NCBI RefSeq assembly: GCF_001429505.1
Contig: NZ_LMJW01000001.1
Span: 746,606 to 810,605 of the forward strand
Origin: Allobosea sp. Root483D1
GTDB lineage: Bacteria; Pseudomonadota; Alphaproteobacteria; Rhizobiales; Beijerinckiaceae
Direction of reading: 5' to 3'
Length of the DNA: 64,000 nt
Position numbers and translations under genes: made by a program. A model generated the notes under the pieces. That model ran no database searches and was not told the DNA's origin. It worked only from the letters and a program-made list of their open reading frames with translations. Each line of letters opens with the position of its first letter. Position 1 is the stretch's first letter. Positions 19,871 through 28,884 of the stretch are shown in pieces.

Positions 19871-20330
19871 GGATGGGATCCCTTTCGATTTAGCAGATCG
19901 CCGGAAGGCCGCGTCCAGGACGCCGTCCTCCGGCCCATGGCCCCGGATCGCCCCCACCAGCTGCGGCGAACGAACCCGAGATATCCACGTCTGGCGGAGA
20001 AGTGACGGAACGGAGCCTTGAACCCCGAGCCGGCTTCACCCGCCGGTTACAACAAATCGACCGGCCCTGCGTTTCGACGCTCGCATGTGAATGCTGGCGT
20101 CTGGCGCAATCCGGCCCCGATGGCCTTCAAAAGGCACCGCTTCGCGGCGTATATAGGGAGGGTGACGCCCTGCTTGCAAGGCACGGAGCCGGATTAAGAA
20201 TCGGCTTTGTGCAGTATCCTGTACAGAATTCGCGGGCCTGACCATTCCGGATAAGTGTTGCCCGCATGCTCTTGCGCAACGGTCGTAGCCAATCCATTCA
20301 GAATGGACCTTGCGCCAACAGGAAACAGCC
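19871..20330. other. 460-bp gap upstream of dnaK and a divergent exported-protein gene
   Basis: No convincing gene. Short open frames here lack ribosome-binding sites and family resemblance. It holds the candidate sigma-32 promoter for dnaK (20148-20180, minus strand), a long presumed dnaK leader, and, towards the right end, the promoter region of the gene starting at 20331. Confidence 0.6.
20148..20180 (-). promoter_or_regulatory. Candidate sigma-32 heat-shock promoter of dnaK
   Basis: Read on the minus strand, CTTG (20180-20177) is followed 19 bp later by CCTATATACG (20157-20148), an exact match to the alphaproteobacterial heat-shock -10 consensus CYTATNTNNG. The usual spacer is 17-18 bp. 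It would give a dnaK leader of about 270 nt. Confidence 0.45.
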
Positions 20331-21233
20331 GTGACGACGCTCCGCCGCCCGACTGCCTCTCGCCTCGCTGCCGGTGCAGCGCTGGCTTGGCTCGGCCTCG
20401 CAGGCGTGGCGCAGGCGCAGCCGCTGCAGCTTCCCGGTGCGCAGCCCTTCAACCAGCCGGGTGCGCAACAATCGGCGCCGGCCTCGATGGGCGGCCCGGC
20501 GACGCCGCGCCCGCGAACCATGCCGGCCATCAAGATCCCGAGCGAGGATTCGATCCTCGGCAAGACCTTGCGGCGCAATGGCGGCTTCGGCGAAGCAACG
20601 CTGGAGAAGACCGGCAGTGGCTATGGCCTGAAGCTGCGCGCCGAAGGCTTCCAGCCCAGCAACCTCACCGAGCCCTGCGCGATTTCCCTCGGCGACGCGC
20701 CCGTGCCGGTGACCTCGCTCGGCAAACCGGCAGGACTGCCGCGCTACAAGCTCGAGGCGCCGGCCTGCCCGATCGTCTTCGACGTGCTCGAGGGCGCCTT
20801 CCTGGTGATCGAGCCGGAACAGCCCTGCGTGATCGAGGCTGCCGCCTGCCGCATCGACGCGCGCGGTGTCTGGGGCCCGGACGTACGCACCCTGCCCGCC
20901 CACGCCAAGGAGATCGAAGCCGAGCGCGGCAAGGCGGAGACGGCGGTCCGCGAGGGCTTCCGGACGCTCTCGGCCAAGGCCGACCTGCCGGAGCAGCGTT
21001 CGATCGCCCGCGAGCAGGCGGGCTTCTCCTCGGAGCGCGAGCAGATCTGCCGCGACTTCCAGCGGGAGGGATCGCACGGCTTCTGCGGCGCCCGCATCAC
21101 CGAGGCACGCGCCGCCTCGATCCGTTCCCGCCTCGGCCTGCCCGAACCGAAGCCCGAGACGGCGAAGCCGCGCCCGGCCACGGCGAAGCGGACGCCTCCG
21201 CCCGCGGCGACGCCCGCTCCAACCATCCAGTAA
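20331..21233 (+). CDS. Exported protein of unknown function
   Basis: 300 residues from GTG 20331, which has AGGAAA eight bases upstream. A signal peptide (AAGAALAWLGLAGVAQAQ) is followed by a Pro/Gln/Ala-rich stretch, a beta-rich middle domain with two Cys-containing segments (EPCAISLGDAPVP, APACPIVFDVLEGAFLVIE) and a helical part (EREQICRDFQREGSHGFCGARI) faintly like LprI-type lysozyme inhibitors. It ends in a Pro/Lys-rich tail. Probably periplasmic. I cannot assign a function. It is convergent with the Ada-like gene, 9 bp away. Confidence 0.7.
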   Translation: MTTLRRPTASRLAAGAALAWLGLAGVAQAQPLQLPGAQPFNQPGAQQSAPASMGGPATPRPRTMPAIKIPSEDSILGKTLRRNGGFGEATLEKTGSGYGLKLRAEGFQPSNLTEPCAISLGDAPVPVTSLGKPAGLPRYKLEAPACPIVFDVLEGAFLVIEPEQPCVIEAAACRIDARGVWGPDVRTLPAHAKEIEAERGKAETAVREGFRTLSAKADLPEQRSIAREQAGFSSEREQICRDFQREGSHGFCGARITEARAASIRSRLGLPEPKPETAKPRPATAKRTPPPAATPAPTIQ

Positions 21234-21242
21234 GATTTCGGC

Positions 21243-22229
21243 TCAGGCGGCCTCGCCGCCCGTGACCTGCCCGGCCTCCCAACCGAGGATGGCGCGCTTG
21301 CGCGTCAGCCCCCAATGATAGCCGGTGAGCGCGCCCGACTTGCCGATGACGCGATGGCAGGGAACCACGAAGGAGATCGGGTTCTTGCCGACCGCCGCAC
21401 CGACCGCGCGCGCCGCCGAGGGCTTGCCGATATGGCCGGCGACGTCGCCATAGGTGGTGGCGCAGCCGACCGGGATGCGCAGCAGCGTCTCCCAGACGCG
21501 GACCTCGAAATCGGTGCCAATCAGCACGACGCGCAGCGGCGTCTGCGGCGACCAGCTTCCCGGCTCGAAGACCCGGCTGGCATAAGGCGCCGTCATCTGC
21601 GGATCGAAGCGATAATCCGCATGCGGCCAGCGCCGCATCATGTCGGCCAGCGCCTCGGCCCGGCCGCCGATGACCTTGCCACCGTCGAGATTGTTCGAGA
21701 CCCAGCCGAGGCCGGCAAGGCCGCGCTCGGTCACCACGATCAAGGCTTCGCCGAAGGGCGAGGTATGGAAACCGTAGGACATGCGCAGCCCCTCGCCGCC
21801 GGTCTTCCATTCGCCCGGCGACATCGCCTCATGGGTGACGAAGAGGTCGTGCAGACGGCCTGGACCGGAGAGCCCGACCTCGAAGCTGGTGTCGAGGATG
21901 CTGGCGGAAGAGGCCAGCAGGCCCTTGGCGTTGTCGAGCGTGATCGCCTGCAGAAAGGCTTTCGGCGTCAGCCCGCACCAGCGCCGGAAGAGATGGTGCA
22001 CGTCGGTCGGCGTCGCGCCGGCCGCCTCGGCGATCGCCTCGATCGTCGGCTGCTGGCGCCAGTTGTTGGTGATGTAGGCCAGGATGCGGCGGACCGTGTC
22101 GTAGTCCGAGCCGGGGGCGACCGCCGGAAAATCGGCTTCCGAGGGGATGGCCTCGGCGGCGCGGGCGAGCACGGCATTGGAGACTATGATCGGTTTCATC
22201 GCCGTCCTGAGACTGGAATGGGCGTTCAT
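21243..22229 (-). CDS. Methylated-DNA-protein cysteine methyltransferase fused to AraC-type HTH (Ada-like, no Zn domain)
   Basis: 328 residues. Residues about 40-140 are an AraC-type DNA-binding domain (TIEAIAEAAGATPTDVHHLF). Residues about 150-328 are the O6-alkylguanine alkyltransferase domain with the acceptor Cys291 in VVPCHR and the RAVGAAVGKNP helix. It repairs O6-methylguanine by suicidal transfer. The N-terminal four-Cys zinc domain of classical Ada, which senses methylphosphotriesters, is absent, so autoregulation by that route is unlikely. ATG 22229 is used; ATG 22199 is an alternative. It is divergent from a methyltransferase gene. Confidence 0.88.
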   Translation of the reverse strand: MNAHSSLRTAMKPIIVSNAVLARAAEAIPSEADFPAVAPGSDYDTVRRILAYITNNWRQQPTIEAIAEAAGATPTDVHHLFRRWCGLTPKAFLQAITLDNAKGLLASSASILDTSFEVGLSGPGRLHDLFVTHEAMSPGEWKTGGEGLRMSYGFHTSPFGEALIVVTERGLAGLGWVSNNLDGGKVIGGRAEALADMMRRWPHADYRFDPQMTAPYASRVFEPGSWSPQTPLRVVLIGTDFEVRVWETLLRIPVGCATTYGDVAGHIGKPSAARAVGAAVGKNPISFVVPCHRVIGKSGALTGYHWGLTRKRAILGWEAGQVTGGEAA

Positions 22230-22347
22230 TGTCCTGTCCTCGCGACCTGATCTCTCATGCTCACGAAACTAGTGACGGCAGCATGCGTATCCCACCCGAA
22301 AGCTGGCAAGCTCGTCTTCGTCGCCCAGGGCGCGTAGAAATCCGTGG

Positions 22348-22950
22348 ATGACCAGCTCGGCCGATACCATCGTCTCGCTCTACGCCCGCCACGCCGCCGC
22401 CTATGACCGCCAGCGTGGGAGATCGCTGATGGAAGCCGCCTGGCTCGATCGCCTCCTTTCGCTGCTGCCGGCGACGCCATCGGTCCTCGACATTGGCTGC
22501 GGCATGGGCGAGCCGATCGCGCGGCATCTGATCGAGCGAGGCTGCTCTGTCACCGGCATCGATTCGTCGCAGCCGCTGATCTCGCTCTGCCGCGAACGCT
22601 TTCCGCAGCAGAGCTGGCAAGTCGCCGACATGCGCGAACTCGCGCTCGGCCGGCGCTTTGACGGGCTGATCGCCTGGGACAGCTTCTTCCATCTCAGCCC
22701 GGACGATCAGCGGCGGATGTTCCCTCTCTTCAAGGACCATGCGGCCAAGGGAGCGGCGCTGCTTTTCACCAGCGGGCCGGGCCATGGCGAAGCCATCGGC
22801 AGCTTCGAAGGCGAGCCGCTCTACCATGCCAGCCTCGATCCGGCCGAGTACCGGAGCCTCCTCGATGAGAACGGCTTTGCCGTCATCGAGCACGTCGTCG
22901 AGGATCCCGAGTGCGGCGGCCATACGATCTGGCTGGCGCAGCAGCAGTGA
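22348..22950 (+). CDS. Class I SAM-dependent methyltransferase
   Basis: 200 residues. The SAM-binding motif I is VLDIGCGMGEPIARHLI (about residues 49-65), followed by VTGIDSSQPLI, the acidic end of strand 2, and DGLIAWDSFFHLSPDDQRRMF, typical of methyltransferase domains such as Methyltransf_25. The substrate is unknown. It is divergent from the Ada-like gene and convergent with the following minus-strand gene, 9 bp away. Confidence 0.85.
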   Translation: MTSSADTIVSLYARHAAAYDRQRGRSLMEAAWLDRLLSLLPATPSVLDIGCGMGEPIARHLIERGCSVTGIDSSQPLISLCRERFPQQSWQVADMRELALGRRFDGLIAWDSFFHLSPDDQRRMFPLFKDHAAKGAALLFTSGPGHGEAIGSFEGEPLYHASLDPAEYRSLLDENGFAVIEHVVEDPECGGHTIWLAQQQ

Positions 22951-22959
22951 CGTTCCTCT

Positions 22960-23463
22960 TCAGAGGAAGCGGCGCAGCTTCTCCCGCGTCAGCCGCTGGT
23001 TGTTGCGATGCCATTCATCGTCGGTGAAGAAGACCGGCGAGCTCTCGTCCCAGCCGCTGCAGCTATAGCCCGACTGCTCGGCGAAGAAGGCGACGAACTC
23101 ATCGCGCGAGCGCCACTCGGCGATGGCCTCGCCGGGATGATGGCCGTCGAGGATATCGCAGAGCTTGACGCCCGCTTCCGTGCGGATCAGCCCATGGCCG
23201 CAGAAATCGCGATGGAATTCGTGGATCAGCCCCTCCCCGACCGGGCAGTTCATCAGGCGATCCCAGACCTGCCCTGCCAGCATCGGGCCGAACAGGGCGT
23301 GATCGAGCCTGTCGCGCAGGACGAGTCCGTAGGCCCGGACCGCTTCCTCACCGCCGTTCTGGCTGGGCAGCGGGCCGCGAGGGCCACGATTGGCGCGCAC
23401 CGCCGCGACAATGACGAAGATGATCACCGCCCATGCGATCAGGGGGATGATCGTAGCGGCCAT
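22960..23463 (-). CDS. Membrane-anchored hypothetical protein
   Basis: 167 residues. One N-terminal membrane helix (IIPLIAWAVIIFVIVAAV) is followed by a soluble domain with many aromatic and His residues (GLIHEFHRDFCGHGLIRTEAG; FFAEQSGYSCSGWDESSPVFF). I do not recognise a family. It starts 2 bp after the stop of the DUF2244 gene in the same direction, so the two form a unit, and it is convergent with the methyltransferase. Confidence 0.65.
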   Translation of the reverse strand: MAATIIPLIAWAVIIFVIVAAVRANRGPRGPLPSQNGGEEAVRAYGLVLRDRLDHALFGPMLAGQVWDRLMNCPVGEGLIHEFHRDFCGHGLIRTEAGVKLCDILDGHHPGEAIAEWRSRDEFVAFFAEQSGYSCSGWDESSPVFFTDDEWHRNNQRLTREKLRRFL

Positions 23464-23465
23464 GC

Positions 23466-23993
23466 TCAGGCGGGTTCGAAGTCTGGGCCACGCTTGGCCT
23501 TGGCGAGTGCCGTGCCGAGCGCTTGCGCGAAGCCCTCGCGCTCCTGCGGCGAGAGCGCGGAGGCGACCACGGTGCGCTGCCCGCGCGAAACCAGCGAAAG
23601 TTCGAGCAGGCCGTAATCCTCGTCATCGTCGCGTTCGAGCTTGGTCCAGGCGGGATTGGAGCGCCAGATCTTCTCGCGGCCATGATGCGAGACCTTGCGC
23701 AGCAGCACTTCGAGCGGCGTCACGACGATGCGCTCGAAGGCGCGCGCCGCGTTGAAGTTGGCCTTGAAGGCGATGAAGATCGCGACGATGTCGAGCCCGA
23801 AGAAGCCGGCGACCGGCCAGGCGCCGAGCACCATGAAGGGGATCGAGGCAGCGACGCTGATCACGCAGACCAGGGTCATCACGATGCGGAAGCCACCCTG
23901 ACCGAGCGAGCGATGCGGCGTGATCGTCGCGTCGAAGACCGGCCGCTCGGCCGCCTCGCCTGCACGCTCTGAATTGGGCTTGCCCAAGGTCAT
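23466..23993 (-). CDS. DUF2244 domain membrane protein
   Basis: 175 residues from ATG 23993. Start of the domain is FDATITPHRSLGQGGFRIVM, then two membrane helices (TLVCVISVAASIPFMVLGAW and VAGFFGLDIVAIFIAF) and a soluble tail (FERIVVTPLEVLLRKV...GRE KIWRSNPAW). This matches DUF2244, widespread in alphaproteobacteria and often next to nth, as here: nth begins 20 bp away on the other strand. Function unknown. Confidence 0.85.
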   Translation of the reverse strand: MTLGKPNSERAGEAAERPVFDATITPHRSLGQGGFRIVMTLVCVISVAASIPFMVLGAWPVAGFFGLDIVAIFIAFKANFNAARAFERIVVTPLEVLLRKVSHHGREKIWRSNPAWTKLERDDDEDYGLLELSLVSRGQRTVVASALSPQEREGFAQALGTALAKAKRGPDFEPA

Positions 23994-24013
23994 CCGCCAA
24001 TTATAACGCCGCG

Positions 24014-24715
24014 ATGCCCGTGCCGAACAGTCCGAAACGCCGCAGCCCGCCACTGAGTCGGATCACGAGTCCGAAGCCACGCAACGCTGCCGAGGTCTAC
24101 GAGATCTTCAGCCGCTTCCGGGAGCAAAGACCCGAGCCGAAGGGTGAGCTCGACTATGTCAACGCCTTCACGCTGCTGGTCGCCGTGGTGCTCTCGGCGC
24201 AGGCGACCGATGCCGGCGTCAACAAGGCGACGAAGAAGCTGTTCGAGCTCGCCGATACGCCACAGGCAATGCTTGCCCTCGGCGAGGACCGGGTGCGCGA
24301 GCTGATCAAGACGATCGGGCTCTACCGCAACAAGGCGAAAAACGTGATCGCGCTCTCGGAGAAGCTGATCGCAGAGTTCGGCAGCGAGGTCCCGACTGCG
24401 CGCGAGGCGCTGGAGAGCCTGCCCGGCGTCGGCCGCAAGACCGCGAATGTCGTGCTCAACATCGCCTTCGGCGAGATCACCCATGCAGTCGACACCCATG
24501 TCTTCCGCGTCGCCAACCGCTTGCGCATCGCGCCCGGCAAGAATGTGCTGCAGGTCGAGCTCGGGCTGGAAAAGGCGGTGCCGGCCGAGTTCGGCCGGCA
24601 CGCGCATCACTGGCTGATCCTGCACGGGCGCTACACCTGCAAGGCGCTGCGCCCTGTCTGCGAGACCTGCGTCGTCGCCGATCTCTGCGATTCCGCCGAC
24701 AAGCGGATCGCGTGA
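24014..24715 (+). CDS. nth: Endonuclease III
   Basis: 233 residues. The helix-hairpin-helix LPGVGRKTANVVL carries the catalytic Lys, HAVDTHVFRVANRL the catalytic Asp, and the C-terminus has the [4Fe-4S] ligands C-x6-C-x2-C-x5-C (CKALRPVCETCVVADLC). It removes oxidised pyrimidines from DNA and cleaves at abasic sites. The first 20 residues are basic and poorly conserved, so the true start could be slightly downstream. It is divergent from the DUF2244 gene. Confidence 0.95.
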   Translation: MPVPNSPKRRSPPLSRITSPKPRNAAEVYEIFSRFREQRPEPKGELDYVNAFTLLVAVVLSAQATDAGVNKATKKLFELADTPQAMLALGEDRVRELIKTIGLYRNKAKNVIALSEKLIAEFGSEVPTAREALESLPGVGRKTANVVLNIAFGEITHAVDTHVFRVANRLRIAPGKNVLQVELGLEKAVPAEFGRHAHHWLILHGRYTCKALRPVCETCVVADLCDSADKRIA

Positions 24716-24721
24716 CGCACC

Positions 24722-25708
24722 TCAATTGATGGCGAGGCGGGCCTGCTTGATGATCCCGGCCCAACGGCGCGACTCCGCCTCCATCATCGCCGCGAACTCC
24801 TCGGGCCTGTTGCCGATCGGCTCGGCGCCCTCGTTCTGCAGGCGCTCGCGGATGAGCGGGCTATTGATGGTCTCGACCGTCGCCGCGCGCAGCTTCGCCG
24901 CGACCTCCTTCGGCGTGCCCTTGGGCACGACGAAGCCGTACCAGGCCGTCGCCTCGTAATCCGCCCAGCCGCTCTCGGCGACCGTGGGAACCTCCGGGAA
25001 GAGCTTGGCGCGCGCCTTGCTGGTCACCGCCAGCACCTTGACCTTGCGGCCCTCGATCAGGCCGAGCACGGAGGGCACGGTGGTGATCATGAAGTCGCTG
25101 TTGCCGGCGAGCAGGTCGGTCAGCGCCGGCCCGGCGCCGCGATAAGGCACATGTACGGCCTCGAACCGCGCGGTCTGCGCCAGCAGCACGGTCGCCAGAT
25201 GACTGGCGGAGCCGTTGCCGGCCGAGCCATAGGTCAGCTTGCCCGGATTCTTCTGGCCGTGGCCGACGAGCTCGGCAAGCGTCTTGTGCGGCGAATTCGG
25301 CGAGACGACAACGACGAGCGGCGCGGCGGAGATCAGCGTCAGCGGGTCGAAGGCGGTGAGCGGGTCGACTTTCACGTTCTTGAAGAGGTGCGGGTTGACC
25401 ACCATCGGGCCCTGATTGGCCATCAGCACGGTGTAGCCGTCAGGCGAGGCTGCAGCCGCCTGGGCGGTGGCGAGGTTACCGCCAGCCGAGCCGTTGTTCT
25501 CGACCACCAGCGACTGGCCGAGCCGCTCGCCGACGCCCTGCGCGACGAGGCGCGCGATCGCATCCGTGCCGCCGCCGGCGGCATAGGGCACGAGCAGCTT
25601 CATCGGCTTGTCCGGAAAGGCGGCCTGGGCGAGCGCGAGCTCAGGCAGGCAGGCGCTGGCCGCGGCGGCCGTGATCAGGCTGCAGAGATGGCGGCGGGTG
25701 ATCGTCAT
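24722..25708 (-). CDS. Bug-family (TctC-like) tripartite tricarboxylate transporter substrate-binding protein
   Basis: 328 residues. Signal peptide with RR near the start (TRRHLCSLITAAAASACLPE), cleavage after ALAQA, then the Bug signature FPDKPMKLLVPYAAGGGTDAIARLVAQ and VENNGSAGGNLATAQAAAASPDGYT. Bug proteins bind carboxylic acids in the periplasm; no TctAB membrane genes lie nearby, which is common for this expanded family. The start overlaps the 3' end of the PrpF-family gene by 68 bp, and GGAGG precedes the ATG. Its partner suggests a ligand related to the PrpF substrate. Confidence 0.9.
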   Translation of the reverse strand: MTITRRHLCSLITAAAASACLPELALAQAAFPDKPMKLLVPYAAGGGTDAIARLVAQGVGERLGQSLVVENNGSAGGNLATAQAAAASPDGYTVLMANQGPMVVNPHLFKNVKVDPLTAFDPLTLISAAPLVVVVSPNSPHKTLAELVGHGQKNPGKLTYGSAGNGSASHLATVLLAQTARFEAVHVPYRGAGPALTDLLAGNSDFMITTVPSVLGLIEGRKVKVLAVTSKARAKLFPEVPTVAESGWADYEATAWYGFVVPKGTPKEVAAKLRAATVETINSPLIRERLQNEGAEPIGNRPEEFAAMMEAESRRWAGIIKQARLAIN

Positions 25709-26843
25709 GGGTCAGTTCTCCTCCCGTTTCCGTCCTCTCTGCAAGCGCGAGGATCGTGCTTGCGGGGACGATGACGTGTCCTTCGAAAATGCGGCGCGCG
25801 GTGCGCACCAGGCTCGCGCGGGTCACCTGACCGGCTGCATCGAGCGAAAGATCGACCTGGATCGCGCCGCTCGGATGCTCGACGCTGACCAGTGAACCGT
25901 TGCCGGGCGAGAGCATCTCGGCAGCGACGCTGCCGGCAATCCGGCTCGCGGCGGCGACGCAGAGCGCGCCGGTGACGGCATGGCTGCGATGGCAGCGATC
26001 CGGCGTGAAATAGCGCGAGGTCAGGCTGCCGCCGCGGCGGGCGGGCGAGAGCACGCCGACCTTGGGAATGACACGGCCGGTGACATCGCCAAGCCCCATG
26101 CGGCGCCCGGCCTCGCGGCGCAGCCGCTCCAGCCGCGCCAGCAGGGCTGCGTTGGCATCGAGTTCGGCCGGTGTCTCGTCGCCAGCGAGGCCGAGATCGG
26201 CGGCCCGCAGCAGCAGCATGGGCGTGGCGTAGTCGACCAGCGTCACCGGGACGCCATCGATCTCTTCGCGAGCGAAACCGGTCGGCAGCAGCGCGCCGGT
26301 CTTCGATCCGATCGCTTCGAGAAAGCCGAGCTTGATCGGGGCGGCCGTTCCGGCGACGCCGTCGATCGCGGTCGCCCCGTCATAGGCGACGACACCGCCC
26401 GGTGTCTGCACGGCGGCCTCGATCAGTGCGCCGGTGTTGCGGTTGTGGATGCGGACGATCGTCTCGCCATCGACCGCCGACACAAGACCGGCCTCGATCG
26501 CGAAGGGGCCGACGGCGGAGAGCATGTTGCCGCAATTCGGACTGAGATCGACATGGGCGCGCTCGACCGCGACCTGGGCGAAGAGATAGTCGACATCGGC
26601 ACCCTGCCGGCTGGAGCGGCTGACGATCGCCACCTTGCTGGTCAGCGAATTACCGCCGCCGAGCCCGTCGAGCTGGAGCATGTGCGGCGAGCCCATCGCA
26701 GCGAGCAGGACGCGATCGCGCGCCGCCGGATCAGACGGAAGGTCGCGCTCCAGGAAGAACGGGCCGCGCGAGGTGCCGCCGCGCATCAGCACGCAGGGGA
26801 TGCGCAGGGCCTGAGCGTGCGGGAGTTGGAAAGGAGCGGACAA
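25641..26843 (-). CDS. PrpF-family protein (4-oxalomesaconate tautomerase-like isomerase)
   Basis: 400 residues of the PrpF/DapF-fold family. Signature IPCVLMRGGTSRGPFF at the N-terminus, GLGGGNSLTSKVAIV, and the two catalytic-cysteine regions DLSPNCGNMLSAVGPFA and VTGALCVAAAS. Members include aconitate isomerase PrpF and the 4-oxalomesaconate tautomerases GalD and LigU of gallate and protocatechuate breakdown. The start is TTG 26843; no ATG fits upstream. The last 25 or so residues are read through the downstream Bug gene and look unconserved, so the ancestral stop may have been lost. A LysR gene is divergent. Confidence 0.85.
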   Translation of the reverse strand: MSAPFQLPHAQALRIPCVLMRGGTSRGPFFLERDLPSDPAARDRVLLAAMGSPHMLQLDGLGGGNSLTSKVAIVSRSSRQGADVDYLFAQVAVERAHVDLSPNCGNMLSAVGPFAIEAGLVSAVDGETIVRIHNRNTGALIEAAVQTPGGVVAYDGATAIDGVAGTAAPIKLGFLEAIGSKTGALLPTGFAREEIDGVPVTLVDYATPMLLLRAADLGLAGDETPAELDANAALLARLERLRREAGRRMGLGDVTGRVIPKVGVLSPARRGGSLTSRYFTPDRCHRSHAVTGALCVAAASRIAGSVAAEMLSPGNGSLVSVEHPSGAIQVDLSLDAAGQVTRASLVRTARRIFEGHVIVPASTILALAERTETGGELTHDDHPPPSLQPDHGRRGQRLPA

Positions 26844-26929
26844 GGGCGTGACCCGGCGATTGGCGATGCCCTGTCATCCCAGATCGAATAATCGCTGTGA
26901 AATGCAGAGATCGGCGCTATTAATGCGTC

Positions 26930-27844
26930 ATGAGCATCAATTTCGAAGCCCTCGACCTGCGCGCCTTCATCTCGGTGGTCGACCTCGGTGGCTTCCACCG
27001 CGCCGCGGAGGCGCTCAACATGTCCCAGCCGGCGCTGAGCCGGCGCATCCAGCGCCTGGAAAGCGCGGTCGGGGCGGCGCTGCTGGAGCGGACGACGCGC
27101 CGGGTTGGGCTCACCATGGTCGGACGCGAAATGCTGCCTTTGGTCCGGCGCATGCTCGACGAGTTCGACACCTCGATCTTCGCGATGCGCGATCTCGGCA
27201 GCCGCCGTGCGGGGCTGATCGCGCTCGCCTGCGTGCCGACCGCCGCCTTCTACTTCCTGCCCTCGGTGATCGCGCGCTTCCAGACGCAGTATCCCAACAT
27301 CCGCTTCCGCATCCTCGACCTCTCGGCCAATGACGGGCTGGAAGCGGTGGCGCGCGGCGAGGTCGAATTCGGCATCAACCTCCTCGGCGGCTCCGATGCC
27401 GAGCTGACCTTCGAGCCGCTGATGGACGATCCCTTCGTGCTCGCCTGCCGGCACGACCATGCGCTGGCGGGAAAATCGTCATTGGACTGGAGCGATCTCG
27501 AAGGCCACCCGCTGGTTACCGTCAGCCGCAGCAGCGGCAACCGCGCCATCCTCGACGCGGCGCTGGTCAAGGTCGGCGTCCGGCTCGACTGGTCGTTCGA
27601 GGTGACGCACCTCTCGACTTCGCTCGGCCTGGTCGAGGCGGGTCTCGGCATCTCGGTCCTGCCGAAGCTGGCGACGCCGGGCGAGGATCATCCGATCATC
27701 GTGACGCGGCCGATCCGCGATCCCGAGGTCTCGCGCACCATCGGCGTGGTCAGGCGCCGCGGAGTCAAGCTGGCACCGGCAGCGGAGCGCTTCCTTGAGA
27801 TGCTGCTCGGTACCTGGCGCGGGCCGTTGCCTGCGCGCGAGTGA
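26930..27844 (+). CDS. LysR-family transcriptional regulator
   Basis: 304 residues. N-terminal winged helix (DLGGFHRAAEALNMSQPALSRRIQRLESAVGAALLERTTR) followed by the periplasmic-binding-like co-inducer domain. It is divergent from the PrpF and Bug genes with an 86-bp gap, the usual placement for a LysR activator of a carboxylate or aromatic catabolic gene pair. I could not settle on one T-N11-A operator in the gap. Confidence 0.92.
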   Translation: MSINFEALDLRAFISVVDLGGFHRAAEALNMSQPALSRRIQRLESAVGAALLERTTRRVGLTMVGREMLPLVRRMLDEFDTSIFAMRDLGSRRAGLIALACVPTAAFYFLPSVIARFQTQYPNIRFRILDLSANDGLEAVARGEVEFGINLLGGSDAELTFEPLMDDPFVLACRHDHALAGKSSLDWSDLEGHPLVTVSRSSGNRAILDAALVKVGVRLDWSFEVTHLSTSLGLVEAGLGISVLPKLATPGEDHPIIVTRPIRDPEVSRTIGVVRRRGVKLAPAAERFLEMLLGTWRGPLPARE

Positions 27845-27847
27845 GGA

Positions 27848-28645
27848 TCAGCCGAAAACCCAGAGCCCGGCGAGGCCGGCCGAGCCGACGATGATCCGCC
27901 ACCAGGCGAAGGGCGTGAAGCCGCGCTTCGAGACGAAATCCAGGAAGCTCCGGACCACGATCAGCGCCGAGATGAAGGCAGTGACGAAACCGATTCCGAT
28001 CAGGGTGAGATCGTTGGCCGTCAGCTCCTTGTAGTTCTTGAGGAGGTCATAGGCGAAGGCCCCGGCCATGGTCGGCATCGCCAGGAAGAAGGAGAACTCG
28101 GCCGCGGCCCGCTTGTCGGCGCCGAGCAGCATCGCGCCGACGATGGTCGAGCCCGAGCGCGAAACGCCGGGCACCATGGCGAGACACTGGATGAAGCCGA
28201 TCTTGAGGTACATCAGCAGCGGGAACTTGGTGGCATCGTGGTGTTTAACCTCCAGCTCCAGCTCGTCGACGACGAGCAGGACGAGGCCGCCGGCGATCAG
28301 CGTGGTGCAGACCAGGAACGGATTGAACAGCACGCCCTTAATGAAGCCGTGCGCCAGCGCGCCGATCACCGCCGCCGGCAGGAAGGCGACGAGCACGCCA
28401 AGGACGAAGCGCCTCGCGGAAGGATCGGTCGGCAAGCGCAGCGCGATGTCGAGCAGCCGGCGGAAATAGACCAGCAGGATCGCCAGGATCGCTCCCAACT
28501 GCACCAGGATCTCGAAGGCCTTGCCCTTGGATTCGAAGCCGAGGAAATGCCCGAGCAGCAGCAGATGACCCGTCGAGGACACCGGGAGGAACTCGGTCAG
28601 CCCCTCGACCACGCCGAGCACGGCAGCGACAAGAAGGTCATGCAT
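27848..28645 (-). CDS. uppP: Undecaprenyl-diphosphatase
   Basis: 265 residues from ATG 28645 (GGAGGG upstream would pair with 16S rRNA; the 39-residue extension to 28762 is not conserved). The two catalytic motifs are [14 protein letters not shown] and [14 protein letters not shown], in a protein with about eight membrane helices. It dephosphorylates undecaprenyl pyrophosphate so the lipid carrier of cell-wall synthesis can be reused, and gives bacitracin resistance. It is convergent with the LysR gene. Confidence 0.96.
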   Translation of the reverse strand: MHDLLVAAVLGVVEGLTEFLPVSSTGHLLLLGHFLGFESKGKAFEILVQLGAILAILLVYFRRLLDIALRLPTDPSARRFVLGVLVAFLPAAVIGALAHGFIKGVLFNPFLVCTTLIAGGLVLLVVDELELEVKHHDATKFPLLMYLKIGFIQCLAMVPGVSRSGSTIVGAMLLGADKRAAAEFSFFLAMPTMAGAFAYDLLKNYKELTANDLTLIGIGFVTAFISALIVVRSFLDFVSKRGFTPFAWWRIIVGSAGLAGLWVFG

Positions 28646-28884
28646 GGGAGGGTCCTTCCAAGCCTTGCGAGTGCGACGCAACAAAAGCGCACCGGACGCG
28701 TTAAAGCTATGGCGCACGGTCTTTGCAAATTGGTTACCAGATCGGCAAGGATTCCCGCGCAACCCGCCCCTTTTCCCGGTCTCGGGTTGTGAGGCTTAGC
28801 CGGCAGGCCTATACGGGGGCGCTCTATCGCGCTGCATCAGGCGCCTGCCTACCCCACCCAAACCCTCCTCAGTTCCAGCAATCG

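Noticed and set aside
20002-20241. Short open frame in the dnaK upstream gap.
   Set aside because: No ribosome-binding site, no recognisable protein, and it crosses the likely heat-shock promoter.
19871-20330. CIRCE/HrcA operator at dnaK.
   Set aside because: Neither TTAGCACTC nor GAGTGCTAA was found; the dnaK gene has a sigma-32-like motif instead.
26844-26929. LysR operator between the PrpF and LysR genes.
   Set aside because: Several weak T-N11-A matches exist but none has convincing dyad arms.
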